64,000 nucleotides of DNA from Arthrobacter sp. StoSoilB19. GTDB taxonomy: Bacteria; Actinomycetota; Actinomycetes; Actinomycetales; Micrococcaceae. Made by a program: the position numbers and the translations under genes. This document shows, piece by piece, positions 34,380-44,034 of the stretch (positions are counted from its first letter, which is position 1; each line of letters opens with the position of its first letter). The notes below the pieces were generated by a model, which saw only the letters and a list, made by a program, of their open reading frames with translations, made no database searches and was not told the origin of the DNA. Location of the stretch: the NCBI RefSeq assembly GCF_019977275.1, contig NZ_AP024650.1:496001-560000 (forward strand), written 5' to 3'.

Positions 34380-36182
34380 CTATATCCGTTGCAGGTACAC
34401 GGTGCAGTCCACAGGAACCTCTGTCATCCCGGTCCAGTCGTCGGCCGGTTCGGGACCGCTGGAGAGCACTACGGCATAGCCTTCGGGCACGGGGGCCGAG
34501 GCGAAGCCCATGTTGGACAGGACCACCACCTCCCCGTTCCGGAACGCCAACAGTCCACTGTCCGGTGCGTGTTCGTCCGTCCACTCCACGCTGCCGCTGC
34601 CCAGGTGCCGGGCTGACCTGAATGCAAGGGCGGCACGGTAAAGCTCCAGCGTTGAGCCCTCCTCGCCGTCCTGCTGATCGGCGGCCAGGGGGCCGAAGCT
34701 TTCCGGCTGGGGGAGCCAGGGCTCGGGAGCTTCCCCTGACAGTGCTCCGGAGAAACCGAAGCCGGGTTGATCCCCTGCCCACGGCAGCGGGACGCGGCAG
34801 CCGTCCCGGCCGATCTCGGCACCGTCGGTCCGGAAGAAGGTAGGGTCCTGCCTGGCCGAGTCGGGAAGGGTGGTGTGCTCCGGGAGGCCCAGCTCCTCGC
34901 CCTGGTAGAGGTATGCCGAGCCCGGAAGCGCCAGCGCGACCAGTGAGGCGGCCCGGGCCCGGGCAAGTCCCAGGGCTGCGTCGGGCTGTTCGTCCGCGGC
35001 GCCGATGCCCTTGGGGAAAGTAGTGGGATCTTTGAGCCCAAACCGGGTGCTGTGCCGCACGGTGTCGTGGTTGCTGAGGACCCACGTGCACGGAGCACCC
35101 ACGGATGCTGCCGCTGCCAGGGATGCGTCGATGGCGTCGGCCATGCGTTCGGCGTCCCAGCCGGCCAACAGGAAATCGAAGTTGAAGGCCTGCTGCATCT
35201 CATCGGGCCGGACATACCGTGCCAGGCGCTCGGCAGGTTCCACCCAGGCCTCGGCCACCATCATCCGGTCACCGCCGTATTCGGCCAGGACCCGGTTCCA
35301 GTCCCGGTAGATGGCATGGACCCCGTCCTGGTCGAAGAACGGCGACGGCGGGTACATCGGGGAGACGGCCCGGTGCGGTTCCTCGGCATCGGTGTGGGCA
35401 TGCGGGGCGTCGCCCGGCAGGTGGCTTTCCAGGCGCGGAGCGGAGGTTCCTTCCACCATCGCCGCCACCCCATCCCAGTCCGGAAGACCCGCTTCCTTTA
35501 CCAGGCCGTGGGCAACATCCACCCGGAAGCCGTCCGCGCCGCGGTCCAGCCAGAAACGCAGCACCGAACGCATTTCCTCCTGCACTTCCGGGTTGTCCCA
35601 GTTCAGGTCCGGCTGCTTGGTGTCGAAGAGGTGCAGGTACCACTGTCCGGGTGACCCGTCGGCTTCGGCCACTCGGCTCCAGGCCGGGCCGCCGAAGACG
35701 GACTTCCAGTTGTTGGGCGCCCGTCCGCCATCCCCGGACCCAGGCACCTCATCCTTGCCGTCACGGAAGATGTACCGGTCCCTTTCCGGGCTTCCCGGCT
35801 CCGCCGCCAGCGCTTCCCGAAACCACGCATGCTCATCGGAGGTGTGGTTGGGAACCAGGTCCACGATCACCTTCAGTCCGCGGCGGTGAGCTTCCTGCAA
35901 CATGGCGTCGAAGTCGGCCAGCGACCCGAAAAGCGGGTCCACTTGCCGGTAGTCCGCTACGTCATAACCGCCGTCGGCCTGCGGCGACTTGTAGAACGGG
36001 GACAGCCAGATGGCGTCCACTCCCAGCCCTTCAAGATAGGGGAGCCGGTCCAGGACACCGCGAAGGTCGCCCATCCCGTCGCCGTTGCCGTCGGCAAACG
36101 ACCGGGGATAGATCTGGTAGACAACGGCGTCTGTCCACCAGGAGGGCATTTGGCGGGGCGCCGGAACGGTTGGGTCGGGCAT
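34380..36182 (-). CDS. Alpha-glucosidase, glycoside hydrolase family 13
   Basis: A 600-residue intracellular GH13 enzyme (no signal peptide). The barrel opens WWTDAVVYQIYPRSFADGNGDG; catalytic residues are Asp222 (GFRVDVAHG), Glu311 (VAEAW) and Asp373 (LSNHDTVRH). The pattern fits oligo-1,6-glucosidase / alpha-glucosidase (maltose, isomaltose, trehalulose, sucrose) rather than amylase. ATG at 36182 has AGAGGGG upstream; the longer frame to 36236 runs through the operator. Divergent from an ABC sugar importer and probably under the same LacI control. Confidence 0.92.
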   Translation of the reverse strand: MPDPTVPAPRQMPSWWTDAVVYQIYPRSFADGNGDGMGDLRGVLDRLPYLEGLGVDAIWLSPFYKSPQADGGYDVADYRQVDPLFGSLADFDAMLQEAHRRGLKVIVDLVPNHTSDEHAWFREALAAEPGSPERDRYIFRDGKDEVPGSGDGGRAPNNWKSVFGGPAWSRVAEADGSPGQWYLHLFDTKQPDLNWDNPEVQEEMRSVLRFWLDRGADGFRVDVAHGLVKEAGLPDWDGVAAMVEGTSAPRLESHLPGDAPHAHTDAEEPHRAVSPMYPPSPFFDQDGVHAIYRDWNRVLAEYGGDRMMVAEAWVEPAERLARYVRPDEMQQAFNFDFLLAGWDAERMADAIDASLAAAASVGAPCTWVLSNHDTVRHSTRFGLKDPTTFPKGIGAADEQPDAALGLARARAASLVALALPGSAYLYQGEELGLPEHTTLPDSARQDPTFFRTDGAEIGRDGCRVPLPWAGDQPGFGFSGALSGEAPEPWLPQPESFGPLAADQQDGEEGSTLELYRAALAFRSARHLGSGSVEWTDEHAPDSGLLAFRNGEVVVLSNMGFASAPVPEGYAVVLSSGPEPADDWTGMTEVPVDCTVYLQRI

Positions 36183-36207
36183 TTGGTTCCCCTCTGATAA
36201 CTTTTTG

Positions 36208-36223
36208 ATGTAAACGCTTGCAT
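36208..36223. promoter_or_regulatory. LacI-type operator between glucosidase and ABC operon
   Basis: ATGTAAACGCTTGCAT, an imperfect palindrome with the classic LacI-family centre ACGCTT, 26 bp upstream of the glucosidase start and 100 bp from the binding-protein gene. The encoded LacI regulator at 39924 is the probable ligand-controlled partner. Confidence 0.8.
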
Positions 36224-36322
36224 TCCCGACAGTCACCTTACTAGTGTGATGGTCACCACATCAACCTCACCTAGCAAGCGCACTGTCGACTTACTTGTCA
36301 CTCAGCGAGGAGCTTCAAGCTA

Positions 36323-37612
36323 ATGAAAACCCCGAGATTCCTGCTTCCGGCGGCCACTGCCGGCATCCTGGCCCTTACGTTGTCCGCCTGCGGCGGCGGA
36401 GGTGGAGGGGGCACCACGGGCGGTGGAGGCAGCGACGCTGACGCCAACCTCGACGGCCGCGGCCCGATCACTTACGTCCAGGGCAAGGACAACAACAACG
36501 TGGTGCGGCCGTTCATCGAAAAATGGAATGCGGCACATCCTGACGAGAAGGTCACCTTCAAGGAGCAGACCGACCAGGCTGACCAGCAGCACGATGATTT
36601 GGTTCAGCACTTCCAAGCCAAGCAGTCCGACTATGACGTGGTCAGCGTCGATGTTATTTGGACGGCGGAGTTTGCCGCCAAGGGCTGGCTGCAGCCGCTG
36701 AAGGACAAGATGGCCATTGACACTTCCAAGATGCTCAAGGCGCCGGTAGAAGCAGCATCCTATAAGGGCACGCTCTACGCTGGGCCCAAGGATTCCGACG
36801 GCGGCATGCTCTTCTACCGCAAGGACCTGGTCCCCAACCCGCCCAAGACCTGGGACGAGATGATGGGCATGTGCTCAATCGCCAAGACAAACAACATTGG
36901 GTGCTACGCCGGCCAGTTCAGCAAATATGAAGGCCTCACCGTTAACACTGCCGAGGCCATCAACTCGGCAGGCGGGTCCGTCCTCAACAAGGACGGAAAG
37001 CCCAACCTGAACACGGCCGAGGCCAAGGCCGGCCTGTCCAACTTGGCGAAAGCTTACGCGGACGGCAACATCCCGAAGGAAGCCATTACCTTCAAGGAAG
37101 AGGACAGCCGCCAGGCATTCCAGGGCGGCAAGCTCCTGTTCCTGCGCAACTGGCCTTATGTGTACAGCCTGATGAGCACTGAAGGTTCGTCGGCTGTGAA
37201 GGACAAGTTCGGCATGGCGCCCCTGCCGGGCAAGGACGGCCCCGGTGCTTCTGCCCTTGGTGGCCATAACGCAGCCATCAATGTGTACTCCAAGCACAAG
37301 GCCACGGCGCTGGACTTCATCAAGTTCATCGAGACCGAGGAAAATCAGAAGTTCTTTGCGAACCAGGCCTCGCTGGCTCCGATTCTGACGTCGCTGTACG
37401 AAGACCAGGCACTCGTGGCCAAGCTGCCCTACCTGTCTGTTCTCAAGACGTCCATCCAGAACGCTGTTCCCCGTCCCGTGACGCCGTTCTACCCGGCTGT
37501 CACGAAGGCAATTCAAGAAAACGCATATTCCGCAATCAAGGGAGAGAAGCCCGTGGATACCGCACTCTCTGACATGCAGAAGTCCATCGAATCCGCCGGT
37601 GCGGGATCGTAG
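36323..37612 (+). CDS. ABC sugar transporter substrate-binding lipoprotein
   Basis: 429 residues; signal peptide with lipobox LSAC, lipidated Cys23, then a Gly-rich spacer. The body is a type-1 carbohydrate-binding protein (AglE/MalE-like): GPITYVQGKDNNNVVRPF opening, GMLFYRKDLVPNPPKTWDEM hinge segment and FLRNWPYVYSL. It feeds an alpha-glucoside to the two permeases that follow. No ATPase is encoded here, so a shared MsiK/MalK-type subunit elsewhere must drive transport (as known in actinobacteria). Confidence 0.93.
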   Translation: MKTPRFLLPAATAGILALTLSACGGGGGGGTTGGGGSDADANLDGRGPITYVQGKDNNNVVRPFIEKWNAAHPDEKVTFKEQTDQADQQHDDLVQHFQAKQSDYDVVSVDVIWTAEFAAKGWLQPLKDKMAIDTSKMLKAPVEAASYKGTLYAGPKDSDGGMLFYRKDLVPNPPKTWDEMMGMCSIAKTNNIGCYAGQFSKYEGLTVNTAEAINSAGGSVLNKDGKPNLNTAEAKAGLSNLAKAYADGNIPKEAITFKEEDSRQAFQGGKLLFLRNWPYVYSLMSTEGSSAVKDKFGMAPLPGKDGPGASALGGHNAAINVYSKHKATALDFIKFIETEENQKFFANQASLAPILTSLYEDQALVAKLPYLSVLKTSIQNAVPRPVTPFYPAVTKAIQENAYSAIKGEKPVDTALSDMQKSIESAGAGS

Positions 37613-37619
37613 TTCTGCC

Positions 37620-38657
37620 ATGGCAACCGAACTAGGCCCGACGCCGGTCAAGGCACCGGCGTCGGGCGGCACCCCCGTCCATCACGCGCCCAAGGGTGTG
37701 GGGGAGGACAACAGGATCGCCAGCCAAGGACGCTGGGCATCCTGGCTGCTCGCTCCCACCATCATCGCTTTGGGCATTGTCATTGTTTACCCCATCATCA
37801 GCGCCATCGTCATGTCCTTCCAGAAGGACGCCGGCCTTGATCCCGCCACCGGCCTGTTCACCGCGGGTGGCCCGGCAGGCATCCAGAACTACGTGAACTG
37901 GCTCGCGCAGCAGTGTTCGGCGCCGACAGGCGGAACCGTCGCCTGCCCGCCTGGCACCCTTGGCGGCCAGTTCTGGTCCGCCACCGCCACCACCTTCTTC
38001 TTCACCATCGTCACGGTGGCGTTCGAAACCGTGCTGGGCTTCTGGATGGCCATGATCATGGCCCGCGAATTCCGCGGCCGCAGCCTGGTCCGCGCAGCTG
38101 TCCTGGTGCCGTGGGCCATCCCCACGGCCGTGACGGCCAAGCTCTGGTTCTTCATCTTCGCCTTCGAGGGCATCGCCAACAAGCTGTTCAACACCACCAT
38201 CCTGTGGACTGGAAGCGAGTGGCCGGCAAAGTGGGCTGTGGTCATCGCTGACGTCTGGAAGACCACGCCGTTCATGGCGTTGCTGATCCTGGCAGGCCTG
38301 CAGATGATCCCGGCTGAAGTGTACGAGGCCGCAAAGGTCGACGGAACCACTGCATGGCAGCGGTTCCGGCTGATCACCCTGCCGCTGGTCAAGCCGGCGC
38401 TGATGGTGGCAATCCTGTTCCGTACCCTGGATGCACTGCGCATGTTTGACCTGCCCTACATCCTCACCGGCGGCGCCAACAACACCACCACTTTGTCCAT
38501 CCTGGTCATCAACCAGATCAGGCAAGGGTTCAACTCGGCGGCCGCACTGTCCACCATCACCTTCATCATCATCTTCCTTGTGGCCTTCATCTTTGTCCGC
38601 TTCCTCGGGGCAAACGTGGTTGAACAAAGCGGCGCCACAGGAAAGGGGAAGAAATGA
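37620..38657 (+). CDS. ABC sugar transporter permease (MalF/AglF type)
   Basis: 345 residues, about six TM helices, first at about 40-62. The EAA loop that docks the ATPase is EVYEAAKVDGTTAWQRFRLITLP. ATG at 37620 has no strong ribosome site; GTG at 37599, overlapping the binding-protein stop, is an alternative. Coupled by a 4-bp overlap to the next permease. Confidence 0.92.
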   Translation: MATELGPTPVKAPASGGTPVHHAPKGVGEDNRIASQGRWASWLLAPTIIALGIVIVYPIISAIVMSFQKDAGLDPATGLFTAGGPAGIQNYVNWLAQQCSAPTGGTVACPPGTLGGQFWSATATTFFFTIVTVAFETVLGFWMAMIMAREFRGRSLVRAAVLVPWAIPTAVTAKLWFFIFAFEGIANKLFNTTILWTGSEWPAKWAVVIADVWKTTPFMALLILAGLQMIPAEVYEAAKVDGTTAWQRFRLITLPLVKPALMVAILFRTLDALRMFDLPYILTGGANNTTTLSILVINQIRQGFNSAAALSTITFIIIFLVAFIFVRFLGANVVEQSGATGKGKK

Positions 38658-39553
38658 CCACGGCTACGGCAGACGCCTCGGCGCTGCGGGCAAGGCAGGA
38701 CAAGGGCCGTAAGGCAGCGCAGAACCGGGAAAAGTGGGCGCAGGGCAGGACCTATATCAGCGCGGCCATCGTGCTGCTCTGGTGCCTGGCGCCGGCCTAC
38801 TGGATGGTGGTCACCGCCTTCCGCGAGGTCGGGTTCACCTACGACACGTCCATCCTTCCCACCCACGTCACGCTGGATAACTTCAGGACGGCGTTCGACA
38901 CGTCGTTCGGCAACAGGTTCGGCCAGGCGCTGCTCAACAGTGTGTTCATCGGCGGCGTGGTTACGGCAGTCTCCCTGCTGATCGGCGTGTTTGCCGCCTA
39001 CGCGCTTGCCCGGTTGAACTTCCGCGGCAAGTTCCTGGTGCTCGGTTTCATCCTGGGAGCTTCCATGTTCCCCGGTGTTGCCCTGATCACCCCGCTCTTC
39101 CAGCTGTTCACCAACATTGGCTGGATGGGCACGTACCAGGCGCTGATCATCCCGAACATCTCCTTCGTGCTCCCGCTGACGGTCTACACCATGACCTCGT
39201 TCTTCCGGGAAATGCCCTGGGAGTTGGAAGAATCGGCGCGCGTTGACGGCTGTACCCAGGGACAGGCCTTCCGCAAGGTCATCATGCCCCTGGCAGCGCC
39301 GGCAATCTTCACCACGGCGATCCTGGCCTTCATTTCCTCGTGGAATGAGTTCCTGATCGCCAGCCAGCTGTCCAGCGACGCAACCCAGCCGGTGACGGTG
39401 GCCATTGCCAACTTCGCCGGTGCACAGCCCAACCAGATCCCGTACACGGCCATCATGGCCGCGGGCACCATCGTCACCATCCCGCTGGTGATCCTGGTGC
39501 TGGTGTTCCAGCGCAAGATCGTCGCCGGCCTTACGGCTGGTGCGGTCAAGTGA
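38654..39553 (+). CDS. ABC sugar transporter permease (MalG/AglG type)
   Basis: 299 residues, six TM helices, EAA loop ELEESARVDGCTQGQAFRKV. Second half of the heterodimeric channel. Overlaps the preceding permease and the following small gene by 4 bp each. Confidence 0.93.
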   Translation: MTTATADASALRARQDKGRKAAQNREKWAQGRTYISAAIVLLWCLAPAYWMVVTAFREVGFTYDTSILPTHVTLDNFRTAFDTSFGNRFGQALLNSVFIGGVVTAVSLLIGVFAAYALARLNFRGKFLVLGFILGASMFPGVALITPLFQLFTNIGWMGTYQALIIPNISFVLPLTVYTMTSFFREMPWELEESARVDGCTQGQAFRKVIMPLAAPAIFTTAILAFISSWNEFLIASQLSSDATQPVTVAIANFAGAQPNQIPYTAIMAAGTIVTIPLVILVLVFQRKIVAGLTAGAVK

Positions 39554-39798
39554 CGCCCAACGGTTCCCGCCCCCGCACTCCGGGGGCGGGAAACCGCAGC
39601 CGTATGGTCCGTTCGGGCGAAGACTTCGACATCATTATCGGCTTCCTCGCATTTTGGGCCCTTGTCCTCCTGGTGGTAACCGTGTGGATGGAAGTCACAG
39701 CCCAACCGGCCCTCGGCTGGGCCCTGGGCCTGCTGGCAACACTGCTGGCGCTGTATGGAATGGTTCGCCTGCGCCGAAAGCTGCCGGCCCGCAGGTAA
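39550..39798 (+). CDS. Small membrane protein, 82 aa
   Basis: Two closely spaced hydrophobic helices (about residues 25-46 and 50-68) and a basic C-terminus. No family recognised. GTG start overlaps the MalG-type permease stop by 4 bp, so it is translated with the transporter; it may be an accessory subunit or simply a passenger. Confidence 0.7.
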   Translation: MTPNGSRPRTPGAGNRSRMVRSGEDFDIIIGFLAFWALVLLVVTVWMEVTAQPALGWALGLLATLLALYGMVRLRRKLPARR

Positions 39799-39867
39799 GG
39801 GAGCCCATGCGTCGGTTCCCCGCCATAGTTATCAATGCCTCGCCGTGGAATGCGAAAATACAGGGCG

Positions 39868-39898
39868 GGCGTAACGCAGGGCCTTTCGGCCCTACGCC
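39868..39898 (+). terminator. Bulged hairpin upstream of the LacI gene
   Basis: AGGGCC-TTTC-GGCCCT extended by GGCGT/ACGCC with a 5-nt bulge. It sits 70 bp after the ABC operon and 25 bp before the lacI-type start; could end the operon or attenuate the regulator. Confidence 0.45.
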
Positions 39899-39923
39899 GA
39901 AAAGGAGTTAAAGAGGGGACACG

Positions 39924-40976
39924 GTGGCACGGACAACGGAAAGGTCCCAGCGGGGCGGCCATAACGGCGTCAGCATCGAGGACGTGGCGGCAGCCGCCGG
40001 AGTCTCAACAGCAACTGTCTCCCGGGCTGTACGCGGCCTGCCCCGGGTCTCGCCGGCCACCCGGGAAAAAATCCTGGAGGTGGCCGGAAACCTGGGCTAC
40101 GTTGCATCGTCCTCCGCCTCCGGCCTGGCCACGGGCCGGACCAAGACCATCGGTGTCCTGGCCCCGTTCGTCAGCCGCTGGTTCTTCTCCAAAGCAATTG
40201 AGGGCGCGGACCGCGAGCTGCATGCCCGGCACTACAACCTCTCCCTGTTCAACCTCGGCGGCCACGGCAGCAACCGTGAGCGGCTCTTCAGCAAGACCAT
40301 GGTCTACAAGCAGATCGACGCCCTGCTGGTTCTATGTATGGCGCTCAGCCACGAAGAGATCGAGCACCTGCAGAAGATCGACATTCCGCTGGTAGTGGTG
40401 GGTGGCCACGTGGAGGAATGCCCCTACATCGGCATCGACGACTACGCCGCCGCCTCAACAGCCGTCCGGCACCTGATCGACCTGGGCCACCGGGATATTG
40501 CCCTGCTGCATGGCGACGACGAAACCGACCTGAACTTCGACGTCCCCCGGGTGCGCATCCTGGCGTTCAAGGACGTGATGGCCGCGGCCGGCCTGCCCAC
40601 CCGGCCGGAATGGGACGAATGGGGGGACTTCACGGTCCGCAGCGGACAGGAAGCCTTCCGCCGCCTGTGGTCCCGTCCCGGACAGAAGCCCACGGCAATT
40701 TTCTGCGCCTCGGACGAGATGGCCATGGGAGTCATCTTCGAGGCCAACCGCCTGGGCGTCAACGTCCCCGGCGAACTGTCGGTGGTGGGCATCGACAACC
40801 ATGATTTCGCCGATGCCATGGGCCTGACCACGGTTGGGCAGCGCCCCGACGAGCAGGCCGAGCTGGCCACCAAGATGCTCCTGGACGAACTGGACGGCGA
40901 GATCGGATCCGTCCACTCAGCCGTCGCGCCCCATGAACTCATCATCCGGCGCACCACAGCGCCCCCCAGGAACTGA
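39924..40976 (+). CDS. LacI-family transcriptional regulator
   Basis: N-terminal HTH (SIEDVAAAAGVSTATVSRAVRG, residues about 13-34; hinge AASGLATG near 70) and a periplasmic-binding-like sugar domain to residue 350. GTG with GAGGGGA upstream. Directly downstream of the alpha-glucoside ABC operon; the operator at 36208-36223 matches the family, so it is the likely local repressor, perhaps also acting at 29975 before the levansucrase. Confidence 0.92.
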   Translation: MARTTERSQRGGHNGVSIEDVAAAAGVSTATVSRAVRGLPRVSPATREKILEVAGNLGYVASSSASGLATGRTKTIGVLAPFVSRWFFSKAIEGADRELHARHYNLSLFNLGGHGSNRERLFSKTMVYKQIDALLVLCMALSHEEIEHLQKIDIPLVVVGGHVEECPYIGIDDYAAASTAVRHLIDLGHRDIALLHGDDETDLNFDVPRVRILAFKDVMAAAGLPTRPEWDEWGDFTVRSGQEAFRRLWSRPGQKPTAIFCASDEMAMGVIFEANRLGVNVPGELSVVGIDNHDFADAMGLTTVGQRPDEQAELATKMLLDELDGEIGSVHSAVAPHELIIRRTTAPPRN

Positions 40977-40984
40977 CGCGTCAG
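40973..40984. repeat. 12-bp palindrome holding both convergent stop codons
   Basis: CTGACGCGTCAG contains the TGA of the LacI gene and the TGA of the opposing gene, 4 bp apart. No terminator hairpin of useful size separates the two transcripts. Confidence 0.6.
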
Positions 40985-41871
40985 GACGCGCGGGCCAGCT
41001 GCCGGATGGGGATCCAGCGGGACGCGAGCCTGCGGTAGGCGGCCGCAGCCCCGGTCATGTCACCCTCCGCCAGGCACTCGATGCCCAGCCTGATATCCAT
41101 GGGGGATTCGTCCGGGTAGACCTTGTCTGCCACGGCGCCGTAGTCCAGTTCCACCATGGAGTTGACGTGGAACAGCTCAAGCCACTCCGTCAGCTGCGCC
41201 AGGTCGTCAAGCATGTCCAGGTCCGGGGCAGCGAGGGCCAGGTTGGCCACCGCGTAGCGGGCCCGTTCCAGGGCATCGGTGATGGGCGCCCAGACCCGAA
41301 CGGTGAGGATGCGCCCAGCGGCCTCCACCACATCCTTGCGGTCCGACTCCATGAACAGCGAGAACCAGCTGAACGGGATTCCCCAGGTGGACGCCCGCGT
41401 ATGTACCCGGATGGATCCGTCCCGGGCCTTCACCTGGTCGATCCGTTCCTGGTGCCGGTCACGCTGCTCCTCCGGGATCAGCAGCTCGGCCAGGGGGCCA
41501 TGGATTCCCTCCATCAAGGCGTTGGCCGCCAGTCCGGCGCGCAGGACAAGCTGGCTGGGGCAGTACAGGAGGACGGGCTCGGCGTCGGCGTCAGCACCGT
41601 CGTCGGGCGCTCCACCCTCCGGGGCCGGCACGGTGGTGACGCGCACCAGGTCCGTGCGCCCCGTGGGGAAGGGGTCCCCGCCGGAGCGGGTGATGCGGCC
41701 CAGCGAGGCCAGCAGTTCAGCGTTTTCGACGGCGGCACGCGGGACCGCCCGGGCCCCCGCGGCCTTGATGGCCGGACGCTGGTCCTCCGGAAAGGCTTCC
41801 AGGGGTTCGTAGACGCGCAGGGTTGAGGAAAATGGCAGGCCGGCCTGGCCCCGATAGAGGTTTCCCGTCAT
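40981..41871 (-). CDS. Unrecognised conserved-looking protein, 296 aa
   Basis: I do not recognise the family. It is soluble, without signal peptide, TM helix or a clear catalytic motif. Residues about 10-150 are alpha/beta (STLRVYEPLEAFPEDQRPAI; a variable acidic run GGAPDDGADADAEP at about 115-130), and the C-terminal half is helical (ITDALERARYAVANLALAAPDLDMLDDLAQLTEWL as separate helices), ending in a tetratricopeptide-like AAAYRRLA segment. AAGGAGA precedes the ATG. Follows exoA on the same strand after 34 bp, so the two are likely one transcript. Confidence 0.7.
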   Translation of the reverse strand: MTGNLYRGQAGLPFSSTLRVYEPLEAFPEDQRPAIKAAGARAVPRAAVENAELLASLGRITRSGGDPFPTGRTDLVRVTTVPAPEGGAPDDGADADAEPVLLYCPSQLVLRAGLAANALMEGIHGPLAELLIPEEQRDRHQERIDQVKARDGSIRVHTRASTWGIPFSWFSLFMESDRKDVVEAAGRILTVRVWAPITDALERARYAVANLALAAPDLDMLDDLAQLTEWLELFHVNSMVELDYGAVADKVYPDESPMDIRLGIECLAEGDMTGAAAAYRRLASRWIPIRQLARAS

Positions 41872-41905
41872 TACGGTCTCCTTGAATGGGTCCAGGATGC
41901 AGTCA

Positions 41906-42712
41906 TCAGTCCGCCAGTTCCACCAGCACGGGAGCGTGGTCCGAAGCGCCCTTGCCCTTGCGTTCCTCGCGGTCGATCGAGGCCCCGGTGACGCGCGCGG
42001 CCAAGGCGGGGGAGGCCAGGATGAAGTCGATCCGCATGCCCTCCTTCTTGGGGAACCGCAGCTGGGTGTAGTCCCAGTAGGTGTAGACGCCGGGGCCCGG
42101 CGTGTAGGGGCGCACCACATCGGCGTAGCCGGCAGCTTCGAACGCGTGGAACGCCTCCCGTTCTGGCGGGCTGACGTGAGTTGCGCGGTTCCGGATGAAC
42201 AGGTCGATGTCCCAGACGTCGTCATCAAAGGGCGCGATGTTCCAGTCACCCATCAGGGCCACCTGTGCCTGGGGGTTGTCCGTGACCAGGGCCTGGGCGT
42301 GCGTCTTGAGGCTTTCCAGCCACTTGAGCTTGTACGGCATGTGCTCGTCGTCCAGCGAACGGCCGTTGGGGACGTAAAGGCTCCAGACCCGGATGCCGCC
42401 GCAGGTGGCAGCCATGGCGCGGGCTTCCTGCACGGGATCCTTGCCCGCCTTGCCGAACGAGGGCTGGTCCAGGAACGTCCGCTCCACGTCTTCAAGCCCC
42501 ACCCGGGAGGCAATGGCTACGCCGTTCCACTGGTTCACCCCGAAGTGGGCCACCTCGTAGCCCATCCGTTCAAAGAGCTCCCAGGGGAAGTTATCGTCCT
42601 TGCACTTGGTCTCCTGGATGGCCAGGACGTCGCAGTCGCTGCGCTGGAGCCAGGCTTCAACACGGTCGGCGCGGGCACGGAGCGAATTCACATTCCAGGT
42701 AGCTATCTTCAC
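41906..42712 (-). CDS. xth: Exodeoxyribonuclease III
   Basis: AP endonuclease / 3'-exonuclease of base-excision repair. 268 residues, typical length. The endonuclease/exonuclease/phosphatase motifs are present: MKIATWNVNSLRAR, LAIQETKC (metal Glu), LMGDWNIAP and the terminal SDHAPV with catalytic His. Cytoplasmic. First gene of a two-gene minus unit. Confidence 0.95.
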   Translation of the reverse strand: MKIATWNVNSLRARADRVEAWLQRSDCDVLAIQETKCKDDNFPWELFERMGYEVAHFGVNQWNGVAIASRVGLEDVERTFLDQPSFGKAGKDPVQEARAMAATCGGIRVWSLYVPNGRSLDDEHMPYKLKWLESLKTHAQALVTDNPQAQVALMGDWNIAPFDDDVWDIDLFIRNRATHVSPPEREAFHAFEAAGYADVVRPYTPGPGVYTYWDYTQLRFPKKEGMRIDFILASPALAARVTGASIDREERKGKGASDHAPVLVELAD

Positions 42713-42873
42713 GGTTCCTAACTTACCTTGGCAGCCGCAGGGCGGGTAAAGCCTTGGCCGTCCCCGCGTCCGCGATCCGCCGTGGTTGGTTCCGGGCGTG
42801 AAGGGGCGGGTATATTCGCAACAGAATGACCTGGATCACTCATCCGGCCACCATGCGAAGGAGCACCCAGCCG

Positions 42874-44034
42874 ATGACCGCAGCCAAGGACAGCACAACG
42901 GACAACGCGGCAGGGGACGGAAGCGCGGACGTACTCTTTGAGCGCCGCGGCCGGCTGGGCGTGATCACCCTCAACCGGCCCCGGGCCGTCAACGCACTTA
43001 CCGCGGGAATGGTGGGGCTGCTCCTGCGGCAGCTCACCGCATGGGCAGGGGACGACGGCGTGGCCACCGTCCTGGTCCAGGGCGCCGGGGAGCGGGGCCT
43101 GTGCGCGGGCGGGGACATCGTGGCCATATACCGGGACATGCTGCACGGCGGGAACGGGACGGCCCACTTCTGGCAGACCGAGTACCGCCTGAACTCGCTG
43201 ATTGCCCGGTACCCCAAACCGTACGTCGCCCTCATGGACGGCCTGGTCCTGGGCGGCGGGGTGGGCATCTCCGCGCACGGGGACGTCCGGGTGGTCACCG
43301 AGCGGACCAGGATGGGGATGCCGGAGACCACCATTGGCTTCGCGCCCGACGTCGGCGGGACCTTCCTGCTTTCACACGCACCAGGCGAGGCGGGAACCCA
43401 CGCGGCGCTTACGGGAGCACACCTGGCAGCCGGGGATGCCCTGTTCCTGGGCCTTGCCGACCACTACGTTCCGTCGAACGCGCTGCCGCGCCTCGTGGCT
43501 GCGCTGGAGAAAGAAAGCCCGGAAGACGCCGTCGCCCGTTATGCCGGGCAGCCCCCTGCCTCCATGCTGGCCGGGCAGCGGGAATGGATCGACTCCTGCT
43601 ACGCCCCGGACGATGCTGGAGAGATTGTCCGGCGCCTCCGGGCGTGGACCGGGCCCGGACGCGACGATGCCGCGGAAGCCGCCGCCACGATCGAAGCCAA
43701 GTCACCCACCTCGGTCACGGTCACCTTGGCGTCGCTGCGCCGCGCGGCCGGCCTGACCCTGGATGAGGCCCTGGCCCAGGAGTACCGGGCCGGGATCCGC
43801 TTCCTGGCCGCACCGGACTTCCGCGAAGGAATCCGCGCCCAGGTAGTGGACAAGGACAGGAACCCGCAGTGGAAACCTGCCACGCTGGCCGAGGTGCTTC
43901 CCGCCCAGGTGGAGGGGTTCTTCCAGCCCCTGGACGGCGGGGAACTGGACCTCCATGTCCCGCCTGAGCTGCACCCCCGGCTTGAACCGCACTCCAACCC
44001 CGACCTGCAGATGAAGGAGACGGACCATGCCTGA
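42874..44034 (+). CDS. 3-hydroxyisobutyryl-CoA hydrolase
   Basis: Crotonase-fold hydrolase that frees 3-hydroxyisobutyrate from its CoA ester in valine degradation. 386 residues, longer than hydratases as expected for HIBCH. Oxyanion-hole segments GLCAGGD and DGLVLGGGVGISAHGD; MGMPETTIGFAPDVGG has the catalytic Glu/Asp. ATG at 42874 has GAAGGAG 10 nt upstream; ATG at 42826 is in frame, 9 nt after a TATATT box, and could be a leaderless start. First of three coupled genes. Confidence 0.9.
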   Translation: MTAAKDSTTDNAAGDGSADVLFERRGRLGVITLNRPRAVNALTAGMVGLLLRQLTAWAGDDGVATVLVQGAGERGLCAGGDIVAIYRDMLHGGNGTAHFWQTEYRLNSLIARYPKPYVALMDGLVLGGGVGISAHGDVRVVTERTRMGMPETTIGFAPDVGGTFLLSHAPGEAGTHAALTGAHLAAGDALFLGLADHYVPSNALPRLVAALEKESPEDAVARYAGQPPASMLAGQREWIDSCYAPDDAGEIVRRLRAWTGPGRDDAAEAAATIEAKSPTSVTVTLASLRRAAGLTLDEALAQEYRAGIRFLAAPDFREGIRAQVVDKDRNPQWKPATLAEVLPAQVEGFFQPLDGGELDLHVPPELHPRLEPHSNPDLQMKETDHA

